From Lachnospiraceae bacterium UBA3287 (GTDB lineage Bacteria; Bacillota; Clostridia; Lachnospirales; Lachnospiraceae), in the NCBI GenBank assembly GCA_002362155.1, contig DETN01000116.1:1-5572 (forward strand): 5,572 nt of DNA. The letters are read 5' to 3'. Of the stretch, positions 1 to 5,572 are shown piece by piece (within the stretch, counting starts at the first letter, position 1; the number at the start of each line of letters is the position of its first letter). The position numbers were made by a program, and so were the translations under genes. The notes under the pieces are model-generated. The model saw nothing but the letters and a program-made list of their open reading frames with translations. It was not told where the DNA came from and made no database searches.

Positions 1-75
1 GATAAGGTCAACCGCAAGAGATGCGGAGATTTCGGCTGCTACATCGCCTTTATCAACAGCATCAACGCCAGATAA
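1..75 (+). CDS. 3' end of an unrecognised gene upstream of pdxA (partial)
   Basis: Frame 1 is open from the first base to a TAA at 73-75, giving 24 residues that end in CYIAFINSINAR. I do not recognise a family from so short a tail. The reading is supported by its position: the TAA is immediately followed by, and shares its last two A's with, the AAGGAGG that serves the pdxA gene, the arrangement expected inside an operon. In many bacteria a PdxA2-type gene follows a four-carbon sugar acid kinase (DUF1537 family), so that is one possibility, but nothing in these 24 residues proves it. A transporter or regulator tail is equally possible. Confidence 0.6.
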   Translation, partial: DKVNRKRCGDFGCYIAFINSINAR

Positions 76-80
76 GGAGG
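74..80 (+). promoter_or_regulatory. Ribosome binding site of the pdxA-family gene
   Basis: AAGGAGG lies 5 bases upstream of the ATG at 86 and is an almost complete match to the anti-Shine-Dalgarno sequence. It overlaps the stop codon of the upstream gene, so ribosomes finishing that gene can re-initiate here. It supports ATG 86 as the start. Confidence 0.85.
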
Positions 81-85
81 AATAT

Positions 86-1090
86 ATGGCAAAGCCGAAG
101 ATCGCAGTACCCATGGGAGACGCCGCAGGGATCGGCCCGGAGATCGTGGCAGGGGCTCTCTTAGATCCTGCCGTCCATGAGTGGGCGGACGTTATTCTGA
201 TCGGAGACAGGGCCGTGATGGAGAAGGCTGTCTCCATCAAAAAGGCTCCTCTGACCATCAGGGTCATTTCGGATCCGGAGGAAGGCGACTTCCGCCCGGG
301 AATCCTGAACATGATCGATCTGGGCGGCATCGACATGGAGACCTTTGTCTACGGACAGGTCCAGGCCATGTGCGGGAAAGCTGCCTACAGATATATCGAA
401 AAGAGCATAGAGCTGGCTATGGCAGGCAAGGTCTCGGCCGTTGCCACAACCCCCATCAATAAGGAGGCCCTCAGGGCCGCGGAGGTTCCTTTTATAGGAC
501 ATACGGAGATCTTCGGAGCCCTGACGGGGACAAAAGATCCCCTGACCATGTTTGAGACCAACGGCCTCCGAGTCTTTTTCCTCACAAGGCACCTGTCTCT
601 AAGGGATATGCTGGACCGTATCACGAAGGAGAACATCATTGAGTGCGTGCAGGAATGCGTAAAGGCGCTGGAGCGCCTGGGCGTGACCGAGGGGACCATG
701 GCCATCGCCGGTCTCAACCCCCACTGCGGAGAGCACGGACTCTTCGGCTGGGAGGAAGTAAATGAGATCAGCCCTGCCGTGGAAGAACTGCAGAGGATGG
801 GCTATCACGTGGCAGGTCCCATTGGGGCGGATTCCGTCTTCCATCAGGCGGCTCTCGGAAAGTATAACTCGGTCCTGTCCCTCTATCACGATCAGGGCCA
901 TATCGCCACCAAGACTCTGGACTTTGACAGGACCATTTCCATCACCAACGGCATGCCCATTCTCCGGACCAGCGTGGACCACGGTACGGCCTTTGACATA
1001 GCCGGAAAGGGCATTGCTTCGGAGATCAGCATGATCGAAGCTATCAGGCTGGCGGCAAAGTATGCGCCTTCCTTCCGGAAAGAGGCATGA
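86..1090 (+). CDS. pdxA: PdxA-family 4-hydroxythreonine-4-phosphate dehydrogenase (possibly PdxA2 type)
   Basis: This is a cytoplasmic NAD-dependent, divalent-metal dehydrogenase of 334 residues, the full family length. The N-terminus carries the hallmark MGDAAGIGPEI (residues 10-20). Next come ATTPINKEAL (120-129), GHTE (138-141, substrate-binding His139/Thr140), TRHL with metal ligand His169, LNPHCGEHGLFG with His213, and YHDQGH with His268. The C-terminus has RTSVDHGTAFDIAGKG (294-309). By comparison with E. coli PdxA, the three histidines match metal ligands H166, H211 and H266, Lys276 and Arg294 match K274 and R292, and Ser285 stands where E. coli has N283. True PdxA oxidises 4-phosphohydroxy-L-threonine for pyridoxal phosphate synthesis. 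PdxA2 enzymes oxidatively decarboxylate D-threonate or erythronate 4-phosphate to dihydroxyacetone phosphate. No pdxJ or other PLP gene is visible and the gene is coupled to an upstream gene, so the catabolic role is plausible but unproven. Confidence 0.93.
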   Translation: MAKPKIAVPMGDAAGIGPEIVAGALLDPAVHEWADVILIGDRAVMEKAVSIKKAPLTIRVISDPEEGDFRPGILNMIDLGGIDMETFVYGQVQAMCGKAAYRYIEKSIELAMAGKVSAVATTPINKEALRAAEVPFIGHTEIFGALTGTKDPLTMFETNGLRVFFLTRHLSLRDMLDRITKENIIECVQECVKALERLGVTEGTMAIAGLNPHCGEHGLFGWEEVNEISPAVEELQRMGYHVAGPIGADSVFHQAALGKYNSVLSLYHDQGHIATKTLDFDRTISITNGMPILRTSVDHGTAFDIAGKGIASEISMIEAIRLAAKYAPSFRKEA

Positions 1091-1097
1091 CAAGACA

Positions 1098-1119
1098 GAA
1101 ACGGACGGGAGTCCGTTTC
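1098..1119. repeat. Perfect 9-bp inverted repeat just after pdxA
   Basis: GAAACGGAC at 1098-1106 and GTCCGTTTC at 1111-1119 pair perfectly around a GGGA loop, starting 8 bases after the pdxA stop. There is no T-run after it on the plus strand, so it is more likely a 3' end stabiliser, or one part of a compound termination region, than a complete intrinsic terminator. Confidence 0.6.
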
Positions 1120-1148
1120 GGAAGAGGAAAGCAAAGATAAGCATTAGA

Positions 1149-1174
1149 AAAGGCGGCCCGCCCGGGCCGCCTTT
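1149..1174. terminator. Bidirectional intrinsic terminator between convergent genes
   Basis: An 11-bp perfect stem (AAAGGCGGCCC at 1149-1159 with GGGCCGCCTTT at 1164-1174) closes a 4-base GCCC loop. The A-rich 5' side and T-ending 3' side let it work in both directions. On the plus strand the stem ends in TTT and then CCC. On the minus strand it ends in TTTT followed by CTAAT. It sits between the 3' ends of the pdxA-family gene and the PfpI-family gene, where both transcripts need to stop. Confidence 0.8.
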
Positions 1175-1176
1175 CC

Positions 1177-1198
1177 CTGTGCCTGCTGCAGGGCACAG
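1177..1198. repeat. 7-bp inverted repeat next to the PfpI gene stop codon
   Basis: CTGTGCC at 1177-1183 pairs with GGCACAG at 1192-1198 around an 8-base loop. It lies 6 bases past the minus-strand stop codon (1205-1207) and directly before the stronger 1149-1174 stem in that direction, so it would be the first hairpin in the PfpI transcript tail. No T-run of its own is present. Confidence 0.45.
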
Positions 1199-1204
1199 CA
1201 TTTG

Positions 1205-1720
1205 TCAGTCTTTAAAGAGAACGCTGATATAGTCCTTCATATAGGCAGGAAGATCCGGGGGCCTGCGGGCGGAGATGATATTTCCGTCGATGACGCTGGC
1301 TTCGTCCACCCAGGTGGCGCCTGCATTGGTCATATCGTCCCGGATGCCGGGAGTTGAGGTAACGGTCCTTCCTTTAAGGATGCCCGCGGAAATAAGGACC
1401 CAGCCCGCATGACAGATCTCTCCGATGGGCTTGCCGGCTTCATTCATTTCCCTGACCAGCTGAAGCACCTTGGGGAAGCGCCTCAGCTTATCCGGCGCCC
1501 AGCCGCCCGGCACCAGAATGCCGTCGTAGTCCTTTGCTTCCACCTGGTCAAAGGAAAGGTCTGAGGCAAAGGGAACGCCGTATTTGCCGTGATAGACATG
1601 GCCTGCCTCTTCGCCCACCAGGTCCACCCGGCAGCCTTCCTCACGGAGACGCAGCACGGGATAGGACAGTTCCAGATCCTCAAAGTCTTCACCGATCAGC
1701 GCAAGTATTTTTTTAGACAC
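1205..1720 (-). CDS. DJ-1/PfpI family protein (type 1 glutamine amidotransferase-like fold)
   Basis: This is a cytoplasmic protein of 171 residues, close to the length of Pyrococcus PfpI. The first strand and turn, ILALIGEDFEDLEL, contain the conserved Glu14 of the FED motif. GILVPGGWAPD lies at 67-77. The nucleophile elbow GEICHAGW (100-107) gives Cys103-His104, matching the PfpI E12/C100/H101 set. STPGIRDDMTNAGA (122-135) and the ARRPPDLPAY tail are also typical. Family members are described as proteases, chaperones, glyoxalases or deglycases acting on damaged proteins or reactive aldehydes, and the sequence alone does not decide which. The frame is open upstream to 1969, but homology begins at the GTG at 1720, which has AGGGAGGTG 7 bases before it. 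GTG 1720 is therefore the start, although a longer form cannot be strictly excluded. It is a single-gene unit with its own promoter, convergent with pdxA and divergent from the helicase. Confidence 0.92.
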   Translation of the reverse strand: MSKKILALIGEDFEDLELSYPVLRLREEGCRVDLVGEEAGHVYHGKYGVPFASDLSFDQVEAKDYDGILVPGGWAPDKLRRFPKVLQLVREMNEAGKPIGEICHAGWVLISAGILKGRTVTSTPGIRDDMTNAGATWVDEASVIDGNIISARRPPDLPAYMKDYISVLFKD

Positions 1721-1725
1721 TTTTA

Positions 1726-1734
1726 CACCTCCCT
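1726..1734 (-). promoter_or_regulatory. Ribosome binding site that fixes the GTG start of the PfpI gene
   Basis: Read on the minus strand, AGGGAGGTG ends 5 bases before GTG at 1720, with the GGAGG core 7 bases away. This is an ideal Shine-Dalgarno for GTG 1720 and argues against the upstream in-frame codons back to 1969 being used. Confidence 0.85.
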
Positions 1735-1796
1735 GTTTTTTAAAGGGCAGGAGAAGGGGAAGAGACCCCCCTCCCGCCGGATATTTCTCTTTCATC

Positions 1797-1802
1797 ATTA
1801 TA
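1797..1802 (-). promoter_or_regulatory. Candidate -10 element of the PfpI gene promoter
   Basis: The minus strand reads TATAAT here, an exact sigma-A -10 consensus, which would place the transcript start near 1790 and give a leader of about 70 bases. The -35 is poor: TGTGGA at 1818-1823 with a 15-base spacer is the best I see. The promoter may therefore depend on an activator or simply be weak. Confidence 0.5.
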
Positions 1803-1880
1803 CCGCATATGGCTGTTTCCACATATCTTTTTGTTCCGTCCTTTCGCTGACCCTCATCCTTATGAATAAAACAAAACAAA

Positions 1881-1910
1881 TGTTCCATCTCCTTCAATCT
1901 ATGGTATGAT
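1881..1910 (+). promoter_or_regulatory. Candidate extended -10 promoter for the helicase gene
   Basis: TATGAT at 1905-1910 differs from the -10 consensus by one base and is preceded directly by TGG (1902-1904), the extended -10 TGn motif. The -35 region (GTTCCA at 1882-1887, 17-base spacer) is weak, as is usual for extended -10 promoters. Transcription would start near 1917, leaving a leader of about 55 bases before the ATG at 1973. Confidence 0.5.
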
Positions 1911-1943
1911 AGGAAAAGAACTTCCTGTACCCTCACCTGTGCA

Positions 1944-1966
1944 GGAGGAGATATTTCTTGAAGGAG
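1944..1966 (+). promoter_or_regulatory. Two ribosome binding sites before the helicase gene
   Basis: GGAGGAG at 1944-1950 is 7 bases before an in-frame TTG (1958). AAGGAG at 1961-1966 is 6 bases before ATG (1973). Both spacings are good. ATG 1973 is preferred because ATG is a much better start codon and the family N-terminus begins a few residues later. The upstream pair could still give a product five residues longer. Confidence 0.6.
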
Positions 1967-1972
1967 CATACT

Positions 1973-4105
1973 ATGCCTTTAGAACCCACCAGAGAACAGC
2001 AGCAGATGATCGAATCCACGGAAGGATACCAGAGATGCGCGGCCGTGCCGGGCTCCGGCAAGACCTTCTGCCTGACCCGCCGGATCGCCTACCTGATCAC
2101 GGAGCTTTATATAGATCCCTCCTCCATCATCGGTCTTACCTTTACAAACAAGGCGGCCTCCTCCATGAGAAGGCGGCTGCGGGACCTGGTGGGGGATGAG
2201 TGCAGCTGCTTTATGGGGACTTTCCACGGCTTCTGCAACATGATCCTCAGGGAGGAGTCCCACCGTCTGAACTGGCCCAGGACCTTTTCCATCATCGATA
2301 CCGCCGATCAGACAGAACTGGTCCGCCAGACGGCAGAGGAGCTGGGACTGGATCTGAAGGACATCACGGCCCAGAAATATCTGGAGCAGATCCAGGAATA
2401 CAAGCTGTCCCACGAGGCTCTGTATGTGCCCCTGATCACGGGCCCTGACAAGAAGCCGCTGGAAGACCTGGCGGATTCCGCATCCGACAACTTCTCCCGG
2501 GTCTTTTACCTGTATCTGCTCCGTCAGAGGGACCACGCCCTGGCGGATTTCACGGACCTGATCCACATGGTCCTCTATCTCTTCCGCACAAACCCGGAGG
2601 TCCTGGAGACCTGGCAGGAACACTGTCAGTATGTCCTCTGCGACGAATTTCAGGATGTGTCTAAAGACCAGCAGGAGCTTCTGACCTTTCTGTCCGGCAA
2701 ATACCACAACCTTTTCGTCATCGGGGACGACGATCAGAACATCTACGGCTGGAGGGGATCCAGGGTGGAATACATGATCGGCTTTGACAGTCAGTATCCC
2801 GGGGCCAGGGATTTCCCTCTCTACGAGAACTTCCGGTCCACTCCCGAGATCGTGGCCGTCGCCAATTCTCTGATCAGGGCCAATCAGAACCGGATCGAAA
2901 AGGCAATGTTCACCAACAATCCCCACGGGGAAAAGCCCTCCTACAACTGCCTTCCCACGGAGAAGGAGGAGGCCCTCTGGATCGCGGCGCAGATCCTTGC
3001 GGATACGGGAGCCGGACAGAAATGGCAGGACCATGCAGTCCTGGTCAGGGCCGCCTCCCAGACCAGGGCCCTGGAGGAAGCCTTTATCGAAAAGAAAGTC
3101 CCCTATAAGATCCTCTCCGGCGCCAGGTTCTACGGGTCCGAGGAGATCCGGACGGTCCTTTCCTACCTGCGCATGATCTATTCACTGAGCGACATGGATT
3201 TCGAAAAGACCATCAACCGGCCAAGGCGCGGCTTCGGAAAGAAGTCCCTGGAGAATCTGAAGGCTCTGGCAAAGTCTAAGGACATGAAGCTGATCGACGC
3301 CCTGGGATCTCAGATCCTGGAGGGGAAGATCAGAAAGGGACCGCTGCTGAAATACTATCAGGACATTATGGGGCTGCACGCAGACTATGAGAAGCACAGC
3401 TCTGCGGAGCTGACGGACATGGTCCTGGATTTCGGCTACAGAGAAGAACTGAAAAAGGACGTGGACCAGTCCAGGCTGGACAATGTCACGGAACTTTTAA
3501 ATGCCATCACCGCCATGGAGAAGGAGAACGAGGAGCCCATTCCCCTGTCCGACCTCCTGGCCCACTTCGCTCTCTTTTCCGGCCAGGACGATGATGCGGA
3601 AAGAAATGCGGTAAAGATCATGACCATCCACACCGCCAAGGGTCTGGAGTTTGATACGGTCTTTGTGAACGGCCTGGTGGAGGGAATATTTCCCAGCAGG
3701 AAGCTGCGCAACCAGGACCAGATGGAAGAGGAGAGACGGCTCTTCTATGTGGCCGTCACAAGAGCCAGGAAAAATCTGTATCTGAGCTCCTACAGGTCCA
3801 GAGGCCTGCTGCCTGCCGAGGGCCAGTCCAGCTTCCTGAAGGACATAGACCCTTCCCTCCTTACCATGGTGGGAAATTCCTATATAGGCCGGCCCGGCGC
3901 CTCTCAGGGAGTCCTGGAAAAGACGGAGTTCGCCCTGGGCGATAGGGTGATCCATAAGGGCTTCGGCAGAGGAAAGATCGTGGGCATCAACGAAAAGTCC
4001 CTGACCTATGAAGTGGACTTCGAACAGCTGGAAGGGACCAGAAGGATCCTTTTCCGGGCTAAGATGACAAGAGCGGATCAGGAACAGTCCGGAAACCTTG
4101 AATAA
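1973..4105 (+). CDS. UvrD/PcrA-like superfamily 1A ATP-dependent DNA helicase
   Basis: This is a 710-residue protein from ATG 1973, close to the 700-740 usual for PcrA/UvrD. All SF1A motifs are present in order: Q motif TREQQQMI (6-13); Walker A AAVPGSGKT (23-31, Lys30); motif Ia LTFTNKAA (55-62); Ib GTFHGF (82-87); Walker B DEFQD (224-228); III GDDDQNIYGWRG (251-262); IV ENFRST (285-290); V MTIHTAKGLEF (550-560); and VI RRLFYVAVTRARKNLYLS (588-605). The C-terminus GDRVIHKGFGRGKIVGI (656-672) is the Tudor-like tail of PcrA, which in known members contacts RNA polymerase. It should translocate 3'-5' on single-stranded DNA and act in repair, in removal of stalled complexes or in replication of mobile DNA. 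It has its own promoter and GC-rich codon use like the pdxA gene. It may be the cell's PcrA or a paralogue; the sequence does not decide, so no symbol is given. Confidence 0.95.
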   Translation: MPLEPTREQQQMIESTEGYQRCAAVPGSGKTFCLTRRIAYLITELYIDPSSIIGLTFTNKAASSMRRRLRDLVGDECSCFMGTFHGFCNMILREESHRLNWPRTFSIIDTADQTELVRQTAEELGLDLKDITAQKYLEQIQEYKLSHEALYVPLITGPDKKPLEDLADSASDNFSRVFYLYLLRQRDHALADFTDLIHMVLYLFRTNPEVLETWQEHCQYVLCDEFQDVSKDQQELLTFLSGKYHNLFVIGDDDQNIYGWRGSRVEYMIGFDSQYPGARDFPLYENFRSTPEIVAVANSLIRANQNRIEKAMFTNNPHGEKPSYNCLPTEKEEALWIAAQILADTGAGQKWQDHAVLVRAASQTRALEEAFIEKKVPYKILSGARFYGSEEIRTVLSYLRMIYSLSDMDFEKTINRPRRGFGKKSLENLKALAKSKDMKLIDALGSQILEGKIRKGPLLKYYQDIMGLHADYEKHSSAELTDMVLDFGYREELKKDVDQSRLDNVTELLNAITAMEKENEEPIPLSDLLAHFALFSGQDDDAERNAVKIMTIHTAKGLEFDTVFVNGLVEGIFPSRKLRNQDQMEEERRLFYVAVTRARKNLYLSSYRSRGLLPAEGQSSFLKDIDPSLLTMVGNSYIGRPGASQGVLEKTEFALGDRVIHKGFGRGKIVGINEKSLTYEVDFEQLEGTRRILFRAKMTRADQEQSGNLE

Positions 4106-4126
4106 GTGCCTGATCTGTGAGATATT
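4098..4126 (+). promoter_or_regulatory. Candidate promoter for the AT-rich ATPase gene
   Basis: TTGAAT (4098-4103, overlapping the helicase stop) and GATATT (4121-4126) each match the sigma-A consensus at four of six positions and are separated by exactly 17 bases. TGA directly before the -10 gives an extended TGn motif. Transcription would begin near 4133, about 75 bases before the ATPase start. It is a plausible but unproven separate promoter. Confidence 0.35.
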
Positions 4127-4155
4127 TAGGTCAAACCTATTGTTTTCGTCAAACA
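4127..4155. repeat. Two adjacent 5-bp inverted repeats in the helicase-ATPase gap
   Basis: TAGGT-CAA-ACCTA occupies 4127-4139 and TGTTT-TCGTC-AAACA occupies 4141-4155. GTCAAAC also occurs twice in the same orientation, at 4130-4136 and 4148-4154. The first stem followed by TTGTTTT could act as a weak terminator for the helicase transcript. Alternatively the repeats could be an operator at the candidate promoter start. Both stems are short and may be chance. Confidence 0.3.
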
Positions 4156-4207
4156 GGGGCATGAGACAAAAGGAAAAACTACGTGTAAAGGTTAGGAGCA
4201 AAGTATT

Positions 4208-5506
4208 ATGCAGAGATTAGAAATCAGGCTTCTTGGACCTGTCAGTGAATGTAACATAGAGATCAGGGACTATCTGGTTTTTACGGGCGCACAGGCTTCA
4301 GGGAAAAGTACGATTGCAAAGAGCATATTCTTTTTTAATAATATTAAAAATCTCCTTATTCAGCTTATCAGACGGATGAATCTGATGAAAGACGAAGAAA
4401 CAATAGAACTTTCTCTCGGTTTACGCCTGAAAAGAGAGATACGCAGCAATTTTCTTCAGATATTTGGAACCACGCTGGCAATGGATCCTCGGATGAGTAT
4501 GACATACACATATGAAAATGGGGAAACCATTACGCTTTTTTTAACGGATAATCAGTACCAGAAAAATTTTGCAGAAGTGAAAATCAGTCAGGGAATGTGG
4601 GGGAATATACTTGATCTGGAGCGATCTGTAAAGAACGGAAGGTATTCAGACCCTGCTGAAATAAAATATGTGATTGAAAGAAAAGTATTCTGCAATGATT
4701 ATGAGATCGTATATATTCCTGCAGGCAGGAGCCTGATGACGCTGCTGAGTTCGCAGATAAACTATTTTTACTCGACATTGGACGATGTACAGAAACGGAG
4801 TATAGATTACTGTACGCAGAACTATCTGGAACGAATACTGAGGATGAAACCCTTTTTTACAGATGGATATACTCAATTGATTCATGAAACAAAGACAATA
4901 ACAGACAGAAAGATTCATCTGGACGCTCTGTACATGGCTGCCGAACTCGCTTCCCTAATTCTGAAGGGGGAATACAGGAATATTTCAGGAGAAGAAAGGC
5001 TGCAGATTTCTGATAAACGATATGTAAAAATCAATTATGCATCATCAGGACAGCAGGAATCAGTCTGGATCCTGAATGTTTTGTTCTATTATCTTCTCAA
5101 CAATATAAAGGCACATTTTATTATTGAGGAACCGGAGTCCCACCTTTTTCCGGATGCGCAAAAGCTTATGGTAGAGTTTATTACGCTGGCGAAAAATCAA
5201 AATAATCCGGTAACTATTACGACGCACAGTCCTTATGTTCTTGGAAGCATAAATAATCTGCTGTATGCAGAAAAAATTTCGGATAAGGAGAATCAGAGTG
5301 AAGTAGACCGGATAATCCCGAAGATCCTCTGGCTGAAATATGATTCTATGGGCGCCTATTTCCTGGAGAATGGAAGGCTTACAGACATACGCAGCGATGA
5401 ATTCATGGATATCGACCATGATGTTATTGACGGCGCATCACAGACGATCAACCTGGCCTATGAAGAGATGGTAGAGATTGATCTTAAAAAAAGGGAAGGC
5501 TTATGA
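4208..5506 (+). CDS. AAA/ABC-type ATPase, OLD-like, probable defence-system component
   Basis: This is a soluble 432-residue protein with an ABC-class ATPase head split by a long middle region, as in OLD, RecF and SMC-related proteins. Walker A is GAQASGKST (27-35, Lys33). YIPAGRS (169-175) is a motif I associate with this ATPase group. The signature is SSGQQE (279-284), and Walker B is HFIIEEPESHLFP (303-315, with the EE pair 307-308). TTHSPYVL (338-345) gives switch His340. Only about 90 residues follow the switch histidine, too few for the TOPRIM nuclease of OLD/GajA, and no zinc hook or transmembrane segment is seen. ATG 4208 has AGGAG 9 bases upstream. The stop overlaps the next start (ATGA), so the two proteins are probably made together. 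Base use is markedly richer in A+T than in the helicase, suggesting transfer. Such ATPases act as sensor or regulatory subunits in PARIS (AriA), AbiL and Septu (PtuA) systems. Which relative this is cannot be settled here. Confidence 0.85.
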   Translation: MQRLEIRLLGPVSECNIEIRDYLVFTGAQASGKSTIAKSIFFFNNIKNLLIQLIRRMNLMKDEETIELSLGLRLKREIRSNFLQIFGTTLAMDPRMSMTYTYENGETITLFLTDNQYQKNFAEVKISQGMWGNILDLERSVKNGRYSDPAEIKYVIERKVFCNDYEIVYIPAGRSLMTLLSSQINYFYSTLDDVQKRSIDYCTQNYLERILRMKPFFTDGYTQLIHETKTITDRKIHLDALYMAAELASLILKGEYRNISGEERLQISDKRYVKINYASSGQQESVWILNVLFYYLLNNIKAHFIIEEPESHLFPDAQKLMVEFITLAKNQNNPVTITTHSPYVLGSINNLLYAEKISDKENQSEVDRIIPKILWLKYDSMGAYFLENGRLTDIRSDEFMDIDHDVIDGASQTINLAYEEMVEIDLKKREGL

Positions 5507-5572
5507 TACTCAGCAGCGCAGCATCCTTATGTCATAAAAATCAGAAGATTATAACTTCCTCGGAAAAGGGCA
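5503..5572 (+). CDS. 5' end of a gene translationally coupled to the ATPase (partial)
   Basis: ATG at 5503 overlaps the ATPase stop TGA (5504-5506) in the classic ATGA arrangement, and the frame stays open to the window end. Twenty-three codons are visible, beginning MILSSAASLCHKNQK. A purine-rich stretch AAGGGAAGG (5491-5499) just upstream can serve as its ribosome binding site. I do not recognise a family from this start, and there is no evident signal peptide. The tight coupling to an OLD-like ATPase without its own nuclease domain suggests that this gene encodes the effector or partner subunit, but that is inference from position only. Confidence 0.7.
   Translation, partial: MILSSAASLCHKNQKIITSSEKG

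Noticed and set aside
599..1201. 200-residue open frame on the minus strand
   Set aside because: It is antisense to the conserved C-terminal half of the pdxA-family gene and runs through the terminator hairpins.
1721..1969. N-terminal extension of the PfpI-family protein (frame open to 1969)
   Set aside because: The extra residues do not resemble the family, would run over the promoter region and the helicase leader, and an ideal ribosome site serves GTG 1720.
1979..3034. 351-residue open frame on the minus strand
   Set aside because: It lies fully inside the helicase gene, whose motifs are unmistakable. Long antisense frames are expected in GC-rich coding DNA, and no domain or convincing ribosome site is seen.
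3497..4201. 234-residue open frame on the minus strand
   Set aside because: It is the reverse of helicase motifs V and VI and the C-terminal tail, with no recognisable protein features.
4106..4207. Retron-type or other structured RNA gene before the ATPase
   Set aside because: The gap is only 102 bases, the stems are 5 bp each, and no reverse transcriptase is present in the window.
1973..5506. Helicase plus OLD-like ATPase as a Gabija (GajA/GajB) system
   Set aside because: The ATPase lacks the TOPRIM nuclease of GajA, the order is helicase first, the helicase is a full PcrA-type protein with a Tudor-like tail, base composition differs between the two genes, and a 102-base gap with a possible promoter separates them.

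Overview
The window looks like part of a chromosome from a moderately GC-rich Firmicute, most likely a clostridial or Lachnospiraceae-type bacterium. The reasons are strong AGGAGG-type ribosome binding sites, GTG start use, short operons and the character of the proteins. No marker gene allows a firmer placement.

Layout: bases 1-75 are the last 24 codons of an unrecognised plus-strand gene. Its stop codon overlaps the ribosome binding site of a pdxA-family gene (86-1090), a metal- and NAD-dependent dehydrogenase that either makes pyridoxal phosphate or, as a PdxA2, degrades four-carbon sugar acids. Three inverted repeats at 1098-1198 separate it from a convergent minus-strand DJ-1/PfpI-family gene (1205-1720, GTG start). 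A divergent promoter region follows. It has a consensus TATAAT for the PfpI gene on the minus strand and an extended -10 (TGGTATGAT) on the plus strand for a UvrD/PcrA-type DNA helicase (1973-4105). All of these genes share GC-rich, C/G-ending codon use.

At about 4106 the character changes. The next gene (4208-5506) is clearly richer in A+T and uses ATA, ATT, AAA and TTT codons freely. It encodes an ABC/OLD-like AAA ATPase of 432 residues with Walker A, signature, Walker B and switch-histidine motifs but no room for a C-terminal nuclease domain. Its stop overlaps the start of another gene by 4 bases (ATGA), and only 23 codons of that gene are visible before the window ends. An AT-rich ATPase translationally coupled to a second gene, beside chromosomal housekeeping-type genes, fits a horizontally acquired two-gene system, plausibly anti-phage defence. 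This is the most interesting part of the window, but the partner lies mostly outside it, so the system cannot be named from this sequence.
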